The notes below the pieces were generated by a model. That model saw only the letters and a program-made list of their open reading frames with translations. It was not told where the DNA came from and did not search any database. The translations under genes were made by a program, and so were the position numbers. Positions 1-6,414 of a stretch of 11,427 nt of DNA are shown here, in pieces; position 1 is the first letter of the stretch; each line of letters begins with the position of its first letter. The stretch comes from JAHCHL01 sp964546835 (GTDB lineage Bacteria; Armatimonadota; Fimbriimonadia; Fimbriimonadales; ATM1), in the NCBI GenBank assembly GCA_964546835.1, contig CAZJKW010000066.1, forward strand, positions 1 to 11,427, given 5' to 3'.

Positions 1-20
1 TAAGAAATTCAGAGTTCTAA

Positions 21-107
21 ATTCTGCACATTGTTGACGCTGATGCAAAATTTGCAAATGCTCCCCAAAACATACAAATTACACATTCACTCATATCCGA
101 CTTAAAA
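21..107 (+). pseudogene. Upstream in-frame HisA homology with no usable start
   Basis: Read in the frame of the downstream ORF, this stretch encodes 29 residues that begin ILHIVDADAK. That closely matches the HisA segment around 'LHVVDLDGA' (second strand of the TIM barrel, about residue 45 of a 240-residue HisA). The homology then runs straight into the ATG at 108. A TAA at 18-20 interrupts the frame just before this segment, and between it and 108 there is no ATG, GTG or TTG in frame (only ATT, CTG and ATA). Either the N-terminal third was cut off by a nonsense mutation, or translation uses a very rare start. The gene could not be followed further because the window starts here. Confidence 0.5.
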
Positions 108-482
108 ATGAAAATTCAATTTTCCGGTGGCATTTCAACCATGCATACTGCAGAATTAGTGCTTGGACTTGGGGTAACCCGCGTCGTCTTAGACACAGCA
201 TTGCAAAAAACCGAGCGCTCCCCAAAGTATTTCTTCGACCGACTCAATGAGCATGCCATCGCCGGAGTAGAAACGCAGGCACAAGCCGAAGAATCCATAC
301 GAAACGGAGCAAAGTGGTTGCTGTTTCCTCCGTCGTTTCCAGATTTGCCAAACGGCTGCGAGGGTATAAACATTCAGGTATTTTCAGATTGGTGCAACCT
401 ATCGGCAGCACATTCCGTAGCAACCGCAGGAGTGCTTATCAAGTATTCAGAATTGGCATCGGTGAACAATTGGAAGCGATAA
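108..482 (+). CDS. HisA-like TIM-barrel protein, probably degenerate
   Basis: The 124-residue product resembles the middle and C-terminal half of HisA (ProFAR isomerase, histidine synthesis). Residues 6-31 (SGGIS, then LGVTRVVLDTAL) match the HisA 'GGGIRS...LGVsRVIIGTA' phosphate-binding region. Residues near 86-115 (GINIQVF, then SVATAGV) match 'GpNiel...vIASGGV'. The 'TDISRDGT' segment with the catalytic Asp of true HisA reads roughly 'FPPSFPDLPNG', and the last strand-helix unit is missing. The only in-frame ATG lies at 108, in the middle of the conserved fold, so a product from 108 would lack the first barrel units and the first catalytic Asp. I infer a decaying paralogue rather than a working isomerase. 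The end overlaps the next gene by 13 nt. An alternative is a functional non-catalytic HisA derivative. Confidence 0.5.
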   Translation: MKIQFSGGISTMHTAELVLGLGVTRVVLDTALQKTERSPKYFFDRLNEHAIAGVETQAQAEESIRNGAKWLLFPPSFPDLPNGCEGINIQVFSDWCNLSAAHSVATAGVLIKYSELASVNNWKR

Positions 483-766
483 ACGACATATTCCGTAATT
501 TCGTAGTCCAAATTTTCATTGGAATAGGATTGATGGTTATGCTCATCACTTTGGCAGAAGCCGTAAAAGTAAAAGCAGGAAAAAGTCGCTCAAAAGCCGA
601 CGCAAAACTAAAAGCAGAATTAGAACAACAAGTGCAATCTTTACGCGACGAAGTCCAACAACTTAGAGCAACAGTTCTTGACCATTCCATGAGCCTCGAA
701 GCAAATGTTGAAGGCATCAAACACCGCGTCGCTTCAATCGAATCAAATAAACAAAACACGATATGA
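470..766 (+). CDS. Small membrane-anchored coiled-coil protein, paralogue 1
   Basis: No recognised family. I chose the TTG at 470, which gives 98 residues: a GGTGA Shine-Dalgarno-like sequence (461-465) sits 4 nt upstream, and the whole membrane helix is included. The next ATG at 533 would cut the helix, and the open frame further upstream is a shadow of the HisA-like ORF. Residues about 8-30 (IFRNFVVQIF to LITLA) form one membrane helix. A Lys/Arg-rich stretch (33-48) follows, suggesting N-out/C-in topology, then a heptad-like coiled coil to about residue 92. Residues 65-77 carry the motif LRATVLDHSMSLE, shared with the next two genes. The layout resembles PspB (one helix plus cytoplasmic coiled coil), but I see no specific PspB identity. 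The stop overlaps the next start as ATGA. Confidence 0.65.
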   Translation: MEAINDIFRNFVVQIFIGIGLMVMLITLAEAVKVKAGKSRSKADAKLKAELEQQVQSLRDEVQQLRATVLDHSMSLEANVEGIKHRVASIESNKQNTI

Positions 767-1071
767 ACTTTCTCGCTGAACTGGATATCATCCCAATCGT
801 TGCAATTATTTGTTGTATCGGACTTCCCATGTTGATTCCAATCATTCATCTGCTTCTGAAACATCAAAGAGCAATGGCAGAATTAACACGTGGCCAAGGT
901 CAAATCGGTGCAGGCGTCAATGCTGAAATCGACAGAATGAGAAATGAAATCAAAGATCTTAAAACAACGTTAGTTGAACACTCACTTTCACTTGAAAGAA
1001 ACGTCGAAAATTTACACCACAGAGTCAATGCGATTGAAACAAAAACCGAAACGATAAAAGGTGACAGATAA
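763..1071 (+). CDS. Small membrane-anchored coiled-coil protein, paralogue 2
   Basis: The product has 102 residues and no recognised family. The ATG at 763 overlaps the previous stop (ATGA), so translation is probably coupled; I see no Shine-Dalgarno sequence. Residues about 8-32 are a long hydrophobic helix (DIIPIVAIICCIGLPMLIPI and on), followed by the basic KHQR that should face the cytoplasm. Residues 54-92 are a charged, heptad-like coiled coil. Residues 66-78 (LKTTLVEHSLSLE) repeat the signature of paralogue 1, and the tail NVENLHHRVNAIE parallels NVEGIKHRVASIE there. The KHQR-AMAEL segment after the helix matches KHQR-QMTEL in paralogue 3. These similarities show tandem duplication, and a hetero-oligomeric membrane complex is a reasonable inference. 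Confidence 0.8.
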   Translation: MNFLAELDIIPIVAIICCIGLPMLIPIIHLLLKHQRAMAELTRGQGQIGAGVNAEIDRMRNEIKDLKTTLVEHSLSLERNVENLHHRVNAIETKTETIKGDR

Positions 1072-1328
1072 TGGAAGAAATCCTACCATTTGCAATTCCA
1101 ATTTTGGCCCTGATGATTCCCATTATTGCCTTGGTCCTCAAACACCAACGCCAAATGACGGAACTGATTCACACGCGTGGAATCCAAAACCCTCAAATCA
1201 ATCCGAATCAAGCAAGTGAAATTGAACAACTTCGATCTACTTTGGTCGAACATTCGCTAAGCCAAGAGCGGACAATAGAAGACTTGAAAAGAAGAGTCGA
1301 ACAATTAGAACAACGACAAACTCATTGA
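1071..1328 (+). CDS. Small membrane-anchored coiled-coil protein, paralogue 3
   Basis: The product has 85 residues, the shortest of the three. The ATG at 1071 shares its A with the previous TAA (TAATG), and AAAGGTGA at 1057-1064 gives a good ribosome-binding site 6 nt upstream. Residues 4-23 are a hydrophobic helix (ILPFAIPILALMIPIIALVL), then KHQR marks the cytoplasmic side. A short Asn/Pro-rich linker (36-47) precedes a coiled coil from 50 to 83. The family motif LRSTLVEHSLSQE lies at residues 54-66. The C-terminus overlaps the convergent lipoprotein gene by 7 nt, leaving no room for a terminator between them. Function is unknown; PspB-like stress proteins are the nearest structural comparison. 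Confidence 0.8.
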   Translation: MEEILPFAIPILALMIPIIALVLKHQRQMTELIHTRGIQNPQINPNQASEIEQLRSTLVEHSLSQERTIEDLKRRVEQLEQRQTH

Positions 1329-1717
1329 ATCTCGGTTACAACCGCTTCTACTTTTGAAGGTACTCCGCCAACGGTTTCCTCGTAAACACCGGGAAATCCA
1401 ATTAGATATCCATCGGCTCCCGTTTTTGAATCGTACTCATCAATCACACTTTCACCGGGTGAAACTGGACGACCCTCATAAAGCAAATAATCAATTTGTT
1501 CCAATAGGGTTCCCTTGTCATCTTTAACAAAATAAATCCCCGAAATTTTCGTTACCGGCTTCGTTCCATTGTTCCTCCATTTCAAACCCACCCAATAAAT
1601 TGGTTTACGATTTGAATCTAATCGCTTAACAAAATTTGATTCAAGAATTTGAATCTCGGCTCCATTTGAACAGCCAAATAAAACGAACGGCACAAAGAAT
1701 ATCAATCGTCGCATCAT
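1322..1717 (-). CDS. Small lipoprotein with FxLYD-like beta domain
   Basis: This is a predicted secreted lipoprotein of 131 residues. Its signal peptide is MMRR followed by LIFFVPFVLF, with a lipobox LFGC and the lipidated Cys at residue 16. The mature part (WVGLKWRNNGTKPVTKI, then KDDKGTLLE, then PVSPGES) has the rhythm of the FxLYD or related Ig-like fold: a comparison of a ligand-free and 'additional' strand, a D-x-x-G turn, and a PGES turn. That assignment is by eye. The frame is open back to 1747, but upstream codons fall inside tRNA-Arg, so the start is the ATG at 1717 (or the next codon, 1714). Only two bases separate it from the tRNA CCA, so the message has no normal leader or Shine-Dalgarno sequence. 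It is convergent with, and overlaps, the coiled-coil operon. Confidence 0.75.
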   Translation of the reverse strand: MMRRLIFFVPFVLFGCSNGAEIQILESNFVKRLDSNRKPIYWVGLKWRNNGTKPVTKISGIYFVKDDKGTLLEQIDYLLYEGRPVSPGESVIDEYDSKTGADGYLIGFPGVYEETVGGVPSKVEAVVTEIQ

Positions 1718-1719
1718 TT

Positions 1720-1795
<76 letters not shown>

Positions 1796-1807
1796 AATTT
1801 TGTGCTT

Positions 1808-1813
1808 AGATTA
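1808..1813 (-). promoter_or_regulatory. Possible -10 element for tRNA-Arg
   Basis: On the minus strand TAATCT (4 of 6 against TATAAT, TAnnnT pattern) lies 12 nt upstream of the mature tRNA 5' end, so a start about 7 nt downstream would leave a leader of roughly 5 nt. No convincing -35 is present. It overlaps the stop codon of the upstream gene. Read-through from gatC is an equally good explanation. Confidence 0.25.
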
Positions 1814-1831
1814 CCCCTGGTCAAGGGGTAA
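1811..1831. repeat. Perfect 8-bp inverted repeat over a stop codon
   Basis: TTACCCCT, a 5-nt loop (GGTCA), then AGGGGTAA form a perfect hairpin. On the minus strand it covers the last codons and stop of the two-helix membrane-protein gene and sits 15 nt before tRNA-Arg. No T-run follows on either strand, so it does not look like an intrinsic terminator. It could be an RNA-processing or stability element between the mRNA and the tRNA. Confidence 0.55.
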
Positions 1832-2581
1832 CTGATTCTCTTCTCGAACGGCTGACGGCAAATTAAGTTCCAAAAGAGCCGAGTTAATCGAACTGAGTTG
1901 TGTCTTAATGTCCGTCATTTTTTCCCTAAATTGTTCCCTGCCAATCGAGTCATCTTCTCTCGACAAACGATGTCCCAAAAGTTGCACCCTTAAAGCGTCA
2001 AGCGCGCTGATAAACACGGCACACTGCGCTTCGGTCCTCGTAACTACCGCCGAAACAGATTGAAAATGTTTTCGATAATCGGCAACGTTTTTATCCGCAA
2101 GCAAATACAATTCCGTGGTTTCCTTATCGCTTGAATGAACGGAATAAGGAACTCCGCTCAATCCGCCAAGACCTTCACTTTTTATGATTTCAGCCTTTAC
2201 CAAATCTGCTTCTCGCAAAGATTGATACAATTGTTTTGCGGTCTGCTCAACTTGCTTAGGGATGGTTTCTAAACTTACAGAAATATGATTCGGGCTACTT
2301 TTCAATGCGGATTTGAATCGCTTTTGACGGTCCCGAATCGTTTTCCAAAGTTGCGCATGCTCAAAAGTCTTAAATCTCTTTTGTTCAAAAAATGAATGAG
2401 CGGTTTTCACATAATAAATTCCTGCAGCAACAAAAACACCCAGGCCAAAATACGGGAAAATCGCTTCCATTCCAAGTGATTGATATGCCAAAAAACCTGA
2501 ACCCAATAAAACAACCATAGGCACCGGTTGAAGCACCGAAAGTGCAACGTTCATTGCATCTCTTTTTTTAATTTTGTCCAT
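1811..2581 (-). CDS. Two-helix membrane protein with cytoplasmic coiled coil
   Basis: The product has 256 residues and no family I recognise. After a basic N-terminus (MDKIKKRDAMN), residues about 12-33 and 38-57 form a membrane hairpin with a short loop, so both ends probably face the cytoplasm. Residues about 64-256 are soluble, mainly helical and rich in charged and Gln residues (for example IPKQVEQTAKQLYQSLREAD and DIKTQLSSINSALLELNLPS), consistent with coiled coil. The ATG at 2581 lies 2 nt after the gatA stop, so it is very likely co-transcribed and perhaps translationally coupled with gatA; no Shine-Dalgarno sequence is visible (the region is CCTCCGTTGTAGCC). The link to GatCAB is probably positional only. 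It has no detectable enzyme motif. Confidence 0.75.
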   Translation of the reverse strand: MDKIKKRDAMNVALSVLQPVPMVVLLGSGFLAYQSLGMEAIFPYFGLGVFVAAGIYYVKTAHSFFEQKRFKTFEHAQLWKTIRDRQKRFKSALKSSPNHISVSLETIPKQVEQTAKQLYQSLREADLVKAEIIKSEGLGGLSGVPYSVHSSDKETTELYLLADKNVADYRKHFQSVSAVVTRTEAQCAVFISALDALRVQLLGHRLSREDDSIGREQFREKMTDIKTQLSSINSALLELNLPSAVREENQLPLDQG

Positions 2582-2583
2582 GG

Positions 2584-4029
2584 CTACAACGGAGGAATTT
2601 TCATCTCTGGCATCAATTCTTCAACGCCTAAAGCAAATCCAAACAGATTCTCTTCGGTAAAACTGTTTGACATAATCTGTAACCCAATCGGTAAACCGTT
2701 GTGAGATCCGCAATTCAAACTAATCGCAGGAAACCCCCCCATATTCGCAGGAATCGTACAATAATCTGCTTGTTTTAATGCAATAGGGTCATCCACCTGA
2801 GAACCAATTTCAAATGCAACCGAAGGACTCGTTGGAGACATTACAAAATCAAATTTACCAAAAGTCTCTTGGAACTGCCGCTTCATCAAGGTTCTTGCTT
2901 GATGGGCTTTATTATAAAATGCATCGTAATATCCTGATGAAAGTACGTAAGTTCCAATAATAAGCCGCTCTTGAACTTCTTTCCCAAAACCAACAGTCCG
3001 AGTTGATTTCATCATTTCGTTTGGACTCTTCTCCTCAACACGCAATCCATATCGCACACCATCAAACCTTGCCAAATTGCTACTCGCTTCAGCAGGGGCA
3101 ATAATATAATAAGTTGCAACACCATATTCAATCATCGGTAAATCAACTTCTTCAAAAATAACGTCGTGACGAGTCAACAATTCTATTGAAGACTTAACAC
3201 AATCCAGCACCTCTTTCGAAACCGAACTTGAAAATAGTTGCTTGGGTAGTGCAACTCGTTTTCCTTTAAGTACTTTTTCTCGCGCTAAAGAGCCATCATA
3301 ATGCATCTGCACGGTCGTGCTGTCTAATGGGTCATGACCCATTACAGTCTCAAATCCAAAAATGGCATCCTCCACCGACCTCGAAAACGGTCCAATTTGA
3401 TCTAACGAACTGCTAAATGCAATCAATCCATAACGGCTCACCCTCCCATAAGTCGGCTTAAATCCTACAACCCCACAAAGCGAAGCCGGCTGCCGAATAC
3501 TTCCACCCGTATCAGAACCAAATGAAATAGGCGCAAGGCCGGCGGCGACAGCAACAGCACTTCCACCGCTACTTCCTCCCGGCACACAATTCAAATTCCA
3601 CGGGTTCTTCGTTGGAAAGAATGCACTTCTTTCGGTGCTTGACCCCATCGCAAACTCATCTAAGTTCGTCTTTCCAATAACGATCGCATCATCGTTAATC
3701 AGTTTTTGGACAGCAGTTCCGTCATAAGGCGGAACCCAATTTTCTAAAATTTTCGAAGCGCAAGTCGTTCGCAATCCCTTCGTAACCATGTTGTCTTTTA
3801 AGGCAACAGGAATTCCGGTCAAAGGCGCTGAAGACTTTTCGTCAATCCTTTTTTGAGCACTTTCTGCTGATGCAATCGCCAATTCGGAATTAACTTCCAA
3901 AAATGCACCAAGCTTCGGGTCTACCGTCTCGATTCTTTCAAGGTGTGCTTTAACTAACTCAACCGACCCAATTTCTTTTTTGTCCAACAATTTCCGCATT
4001 TCTGCGGCAGTTAGCGAACAAAGTTCCAT
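2584..4029 (-). CDS. gatA: Asp-tRNA(Asn)/Glu-tRNA(Gln) amidotransferase subunit A
   Basis: GatA is the glutaminase of the GatCAB complex. It releases ammonia from glutamine, which GatB uses to convert misacylated Glu-tRNA(Gln) or Asp-tRNA(Asn) to the correct form in the cytoplasm. The 481 residues match the family's usual length. The amidase signature is complete: Lys78 in VALKDN, cis-Ser153 in GGSSGGSA, and Ser177 in SDTGGSIRQPAS, matching the Lys-Ser-Ser triad (79/154/178) of Staphylococcus GatA. The ATG at 4029 lies 3 nt after the gatC stop, confirming the operon order gatC-gatA. No clear Shine-Dalgarno sequence precedes it, so translation may be coupled to gatC. gatB is not in the window. 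Its presence implies that the organism makes Gln-tRNA and/or Asn-tRNA indirectly. Confidence 0.97.
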   Translation of the reverse strand: MELCSLTAAEMRKLLDKKEIGSVELVKAHLERIETVDPKLGAFLEVNSELAIASAESAQKRIDEKSSAPLTGIPVALKDNMVTKGLRTTCASKILENWVPPYDGTAVQKLINDDAIVIGKTNLDEFAMGSSTERSAFFPTKNPWNLNCVPGGSSGGSAVAVAAGLAPISFGSDTGGSIRQPASLCGVVGFKPTYGRVSRYGLIAFSSSLDQIGPFSRSVEDAIFGFETVMGHDPLDSTTVQMHYDGSLAREKVLKGKRVALPKQLFSSSVSKEVLDCVKSSIELLTRHDVIFEEVDLPMIEYGVATYYIIAPAEASSNLARFDGVRYGLRVEEKSPNEMMKSTRTVGFGKEVQERLIIGTYVLSSGYYDAFYNKAHQARTLMKRQFQETFGKFDFVMSPTSPSVAFEIGSQVDDPIALKQADYCTIPANMGGFPAISLNCGSHNGLPIGLQIMSNSFTEENLFGFALGVEELMPEMKIPPL

Positions 4030-4032
4030 GAC

Positions 4033-4320
4033 TTATTCAATTATTGTCGGTACAAAAAATAGACCGGATTCAGTCTTGGGTGCACCTTTTAATACAGCGG
4101 CCCGATCCATGCTCTGTGCAAGAACATCCTCAGACCAAATCGAATTCAATTCAACCGAATGAGGAGTAATGTCAATTCCTGCTAAATCCAGTTCCTGAAG
4201 GGTCTTAAACTGTTCCAAAACCTTGTTCAAGTCCGAATGGACTGCATTAAGCGAATCATCTGAAAGTCTCAGTCTGGCAAGTTCAGCCATATGTTTCAGT
4301 TCTTCGACCGTTATTGACAT
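4033..4320 (-). CDS. gatC: Amidotransferase subunit C
   Basis: GatC is the small subunit that wraps around GatA and stabilises its contact with GatB. The 95-residue product shows the family pattern: an N-terminal helix VEELKHMAELARLRLSDD, a second helix DLNKVLEQFKTLQELDLAG, then the extended C-terminal belt ITPHSVELN with an R-AAVLKGAPKTESGLFFVP end typical of GatC ('APE...G.F.VP'). The start at 4320 is the first codon of a likely leaderless message: on the minus strand TGC-TAAACT (an extended -10) ends 6 nt upstream. It is the first gene of the leftward unit gatC-gatA-membrane protein-tRNA-Arg-lipoprotein. Confidence 0.96.
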   Translation of the reverse strand: MSITVEELKHMAELARLRLSDDSLNAVHSDLNKVLEQFKTLQELDLAGIDITPHSVELNSIWSEDVLAQSMDRAAVLKGAPKTESGLFFVPTIIE

Positions 4321-4326
4321 TCAACA

Positions 4327-4332
4327 AGTTTA
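4327..4332 (-). promoter_or_regulatory. Extended -10 of gatC, leaderless spacing
   Basis: On the minus strand TGC followed by TAAACT (TAnnnT type) ends 6 nt before the gatC ATG. A start of transcription about 7 nt downstream would fall on or next to that ATG. It lies in the -35 zone of the opposite promoter at 4352-4357, so the two promoters share the 45-bp gap. Confidence 0.5.
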
Positions 4333-4351
4333 GCACACTCCAAACTTTTGC

Positions 4352-4357
4352 CATAAT
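4352..4357 (+). promoter_or_regulatory. Extended -10 of the DUF255 gene, leaderless spacing
   Basis: TGC-CATAAT is an extended -10 with 5 of 6 consensus bases. Eight bases separate it from the ATG at 4366, so transcription should start at or within 2 nt of the start codon. No Shine-Dalgarno sequence occurs upstream of the ATG. The same TGn-CATAAT element precedes pyrR. Confidence 0.55.
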
Positions 4358-4365
4358 CAAACCAA

Positions 4366-6414
4366 ATGATTTCCGGGCCTCGTGCACCACGGTTTGCAGT
4401 TGTAACCAACTTAATGGTCATTTTAGGAATCATTGCACTCGGCTTGAAAATCGGATCCCGGTACTTGCCCGAAAAGCAACCCAACCGATTAATGACCGAA
4501 TATTCCCCTTACGTCCGAGATGCCCAAAGAGAAAGAATTGATTGGTACGCATTTTCGCAAGAACCATTTGAAATTGCAAAACAAACCAACAAATTGATTT
4601 TTTTGGAAATTGGCACGGCAACTTCAAAGAACTCGCAAACTTTTACAAGACAACATTTTGAAGATGAGGAGTTCTGTCGCCTAATCAATAACCACTTTGT
4701 CGCAATTCGATGCGACAAAGATGAAATGCCCTGGGTAGCAGATTCAATTGATGCTAACGCTGCAGATTGGCGTTCCCTGGATAACGCACTCCTCCTCATC
4801 TTGCACCCGAACGGCAAAATCATCACAGCAACTCCATTTCGCCCGCTTAGAATGGAACAAGACCCCGGCGGCATTAATGAATGGGCTTCTGAATGGGTCT
4901 CAAAATGGATTGACAACCCAAGGGAATTAGAGACAATTGCCAACAATAATTACGAAAAAACAGCTTCCGGTGCAAATCAATTCTTCTCACCGGGCCCAAT
5001 CAGCAAACTGTTTGAAAACGAATATGCGAGAGTCCTTGCGAATTCAATCAATCCAATATCAGGAGCAATAAAAACCGGCATTTCCCCGGTTTCGGGAAAC
5101 ATTCCCGATTTCTTATACTTAACCGGCAATGCCGATTATTCAATCGTAGCAACACAATTTCTTCACAAATTAAGAGAATCAGAATGTTACGACCATCTTG
5201 GAGGTGGATTTTTTATTGGCTCATATTTGCCAAATTGGGTTGACCCAAAATACGGAAAATCTACAATTCAAAATGCCCAGATCGCAGTCACTTACGCAAA
5301 AGCAGCCATTCATATTGGAAGCCCACTGTTCAACCAAACCGCTCGTGAAACCATTGGCTATCTTAATTCTCGATTATTAAACAAGTCGAACCAACTCTAT
5401 TTTGCAGGCGATTATGCAGACGATGAACCACTCGGTTCGAACCCTTATTATGATGTTCCACCGGAATTACCTTCAGGAGTAACTTATTACAAAGTAAGAC
5501 CGAAAAACAATGGGAAAGGCGTCCTGTCTATGTCTCCGGTTTCAACTGCGGAAATCTTTTCAGAGACTTTCAACAAATTGCTTGAAACAGATACCGATCT
5601 ATTAAAACCGCTTTTGGAAAATCGAAACAAGTTACGAAAAATTGATGCGTCTTATGCTAATTCAAATGCGGCGGTAATTTCTGCGCTTGCAGTAATCGGC
5701 ACCTTGTTAAATGATTCCAACTTTATTGCTTTAGCAAACAAATCATACAACGCTGCTTGCAATGTGTTCCTCTCATCACTCGGAGATGTCAACCATGCCC
5801 TCGAAGGTAGAGCAAGGGCAAACGGCTATTTGGGAGATTTTGCCTATTTTTTGCGTGCTTCCATTGACTTATTTAATGCAACCGGAAACCGAAACGTCCT
5901 TGATAATGCAACAAAAATAGCATCAAGAATTGATGAACTTTTTGATAGCCCAAGCGGTGGATTCTTTTATGTTTTGTCTTCATTTATCAACTTTGCAGGA
6001 TTCTTTTGTAACTCGATTATCGTTTCCGATACTGACTCATTATCCTTAACTTCAATCACCATAAACTCACTCATTGATCTCGCCCAAATTACGGAGAATA
6101 AAGCTTTGCTGACCAAAGTAATTACACGATTGAGCCAAATAACCGGAAACATCCAGTCATTTGGAATGCAGTCATTAGGGCTTGCGACTTCTATTCAACG
6201 TCTTAATGCTCCCGCAATCATCGTTTATTCCTCCAATCCAAGCGACTATTCCGATATCGCACGTCAATTCCCAACAAACATTGTCTTAAGGTGCCATGCG
6301 CTAAAACCCGGGAAGCAGGGTGTTTATATTTCACTGCGAGACGTTCAATACGGACCCATTGAACGGTCGGAATTGCCTTCTCGAATGGCAGAACTTCGGA
6401 CTAAATTGCTCTAA
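4366..6414 (+). CDS. Membrane-anchored YyaL/SPATA20 (DUF255) homologue lacking CxxC
   Basis: The 682 residues follow the DUF255/YyaL layout: an N-terminal thioredoxin-like domain, then an (alpha/alpha)-barrel. Residues 40-83 (NRLMTEYSPYV, DWYAF, FEIAK, NKLIFLEIG) and 97-107 (HFEDEEF) match the family's 'NRL..E.SPYL...DWY.W...F..A..E.KPIFLSIGYSTCHWCH...ESFEDEE'. The CHWCH centre is replaced by SKNSQ (87-91), so both Cys are Ser. In the barrel DHLGGGF (276-282) is kept, but the usual 'FEKMLYDNA' reads YGKSTIQNA (296-304), 'SADADS' reads GDYADDE, and the 'TSWNG' and 'PSGNS' motifs are also lost. A membrane helix at about 14-30 precedes the domain, which the cytosolic family normally lacks. Catalysis, itself unproven in this family, is unlikely; binding or scaffolding is an inference. 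It overlaps the convergent protease-like gene by 14 nt. Confidence 0.85.
   Translation: MISGPRAPRFAVVTNLMVILGIIALGLKIGSRYLPEKQPNRLMTEYSPYVRDAQRERIDWYAFSQEPFEIAKQTNKLIFLEIGTATSKNSQTFTRQHFEDEEFCRLINNHFVAIRCDKDEMPWVADSIDANAADWRSLDNALLLILHPNGKIITATPFRPLRMEQDPGGINEWASEWVSKWIDNPRELETIANNNYEKTASGANQFFSPGPISKLFENEYARVLANSINPISGAIKTGISPVSGNIPDFLYLTGNADYSIVATQFLHKLRESECYDHLGGGFFIGSYLPNWVDPKYGKSTIQNAQIAVTYAKAAIHIGSPLFNQTARETIGYLNSRLLNKSNQLYFAGDYADDEPLGSNPYYDVPPELPSGVTYYKVRPKNNGKGVLSMSPVSTAEIFSETFNKLLETDTDLLKPLLENRNKLRKIDASYANSNAAVISALAVIGTLLNDSNFIALANKSYNAACNVFLSSLGDVNHALEGRARANGYLGDFAYFLRASIDLFNATGNRNVLDNATKIASRIDELFDSPSGGFFYVLSSFINFAGFFCNSIIVSDTDSLSLTSITINSLIDLAQITENKALLTKVITRLSQITGNIQSFGMQSLGLATSIQRLNAPAIIVYSSNPSDYSDIARQFPTNIVLRCHALKPGKQGVYISLRDVQYGPIERSELPSRMAELRTKLL

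Noticed and set aside
314..469. Upstream extension of the first coiled-coil gene to an ATG at 314
   Set aside because: The extra residues (Arg/Ser-rich, no helix) are the other-frame reading of the HisA-like sequence. The TTG at 470 has a GGTGA site and matches the length of the two paralogues.
439..867. Minus-strand ORF of 142 codons
   Set aside because: It lies opposite the coiled-coil genes, and its Ser/Cys/Phe-rich product is typical of an antisense shadow.
1811..1831. Intrinsic terminator at the 8-bp hairpin
   Set aside because: No T-run follows the stem on either strand.
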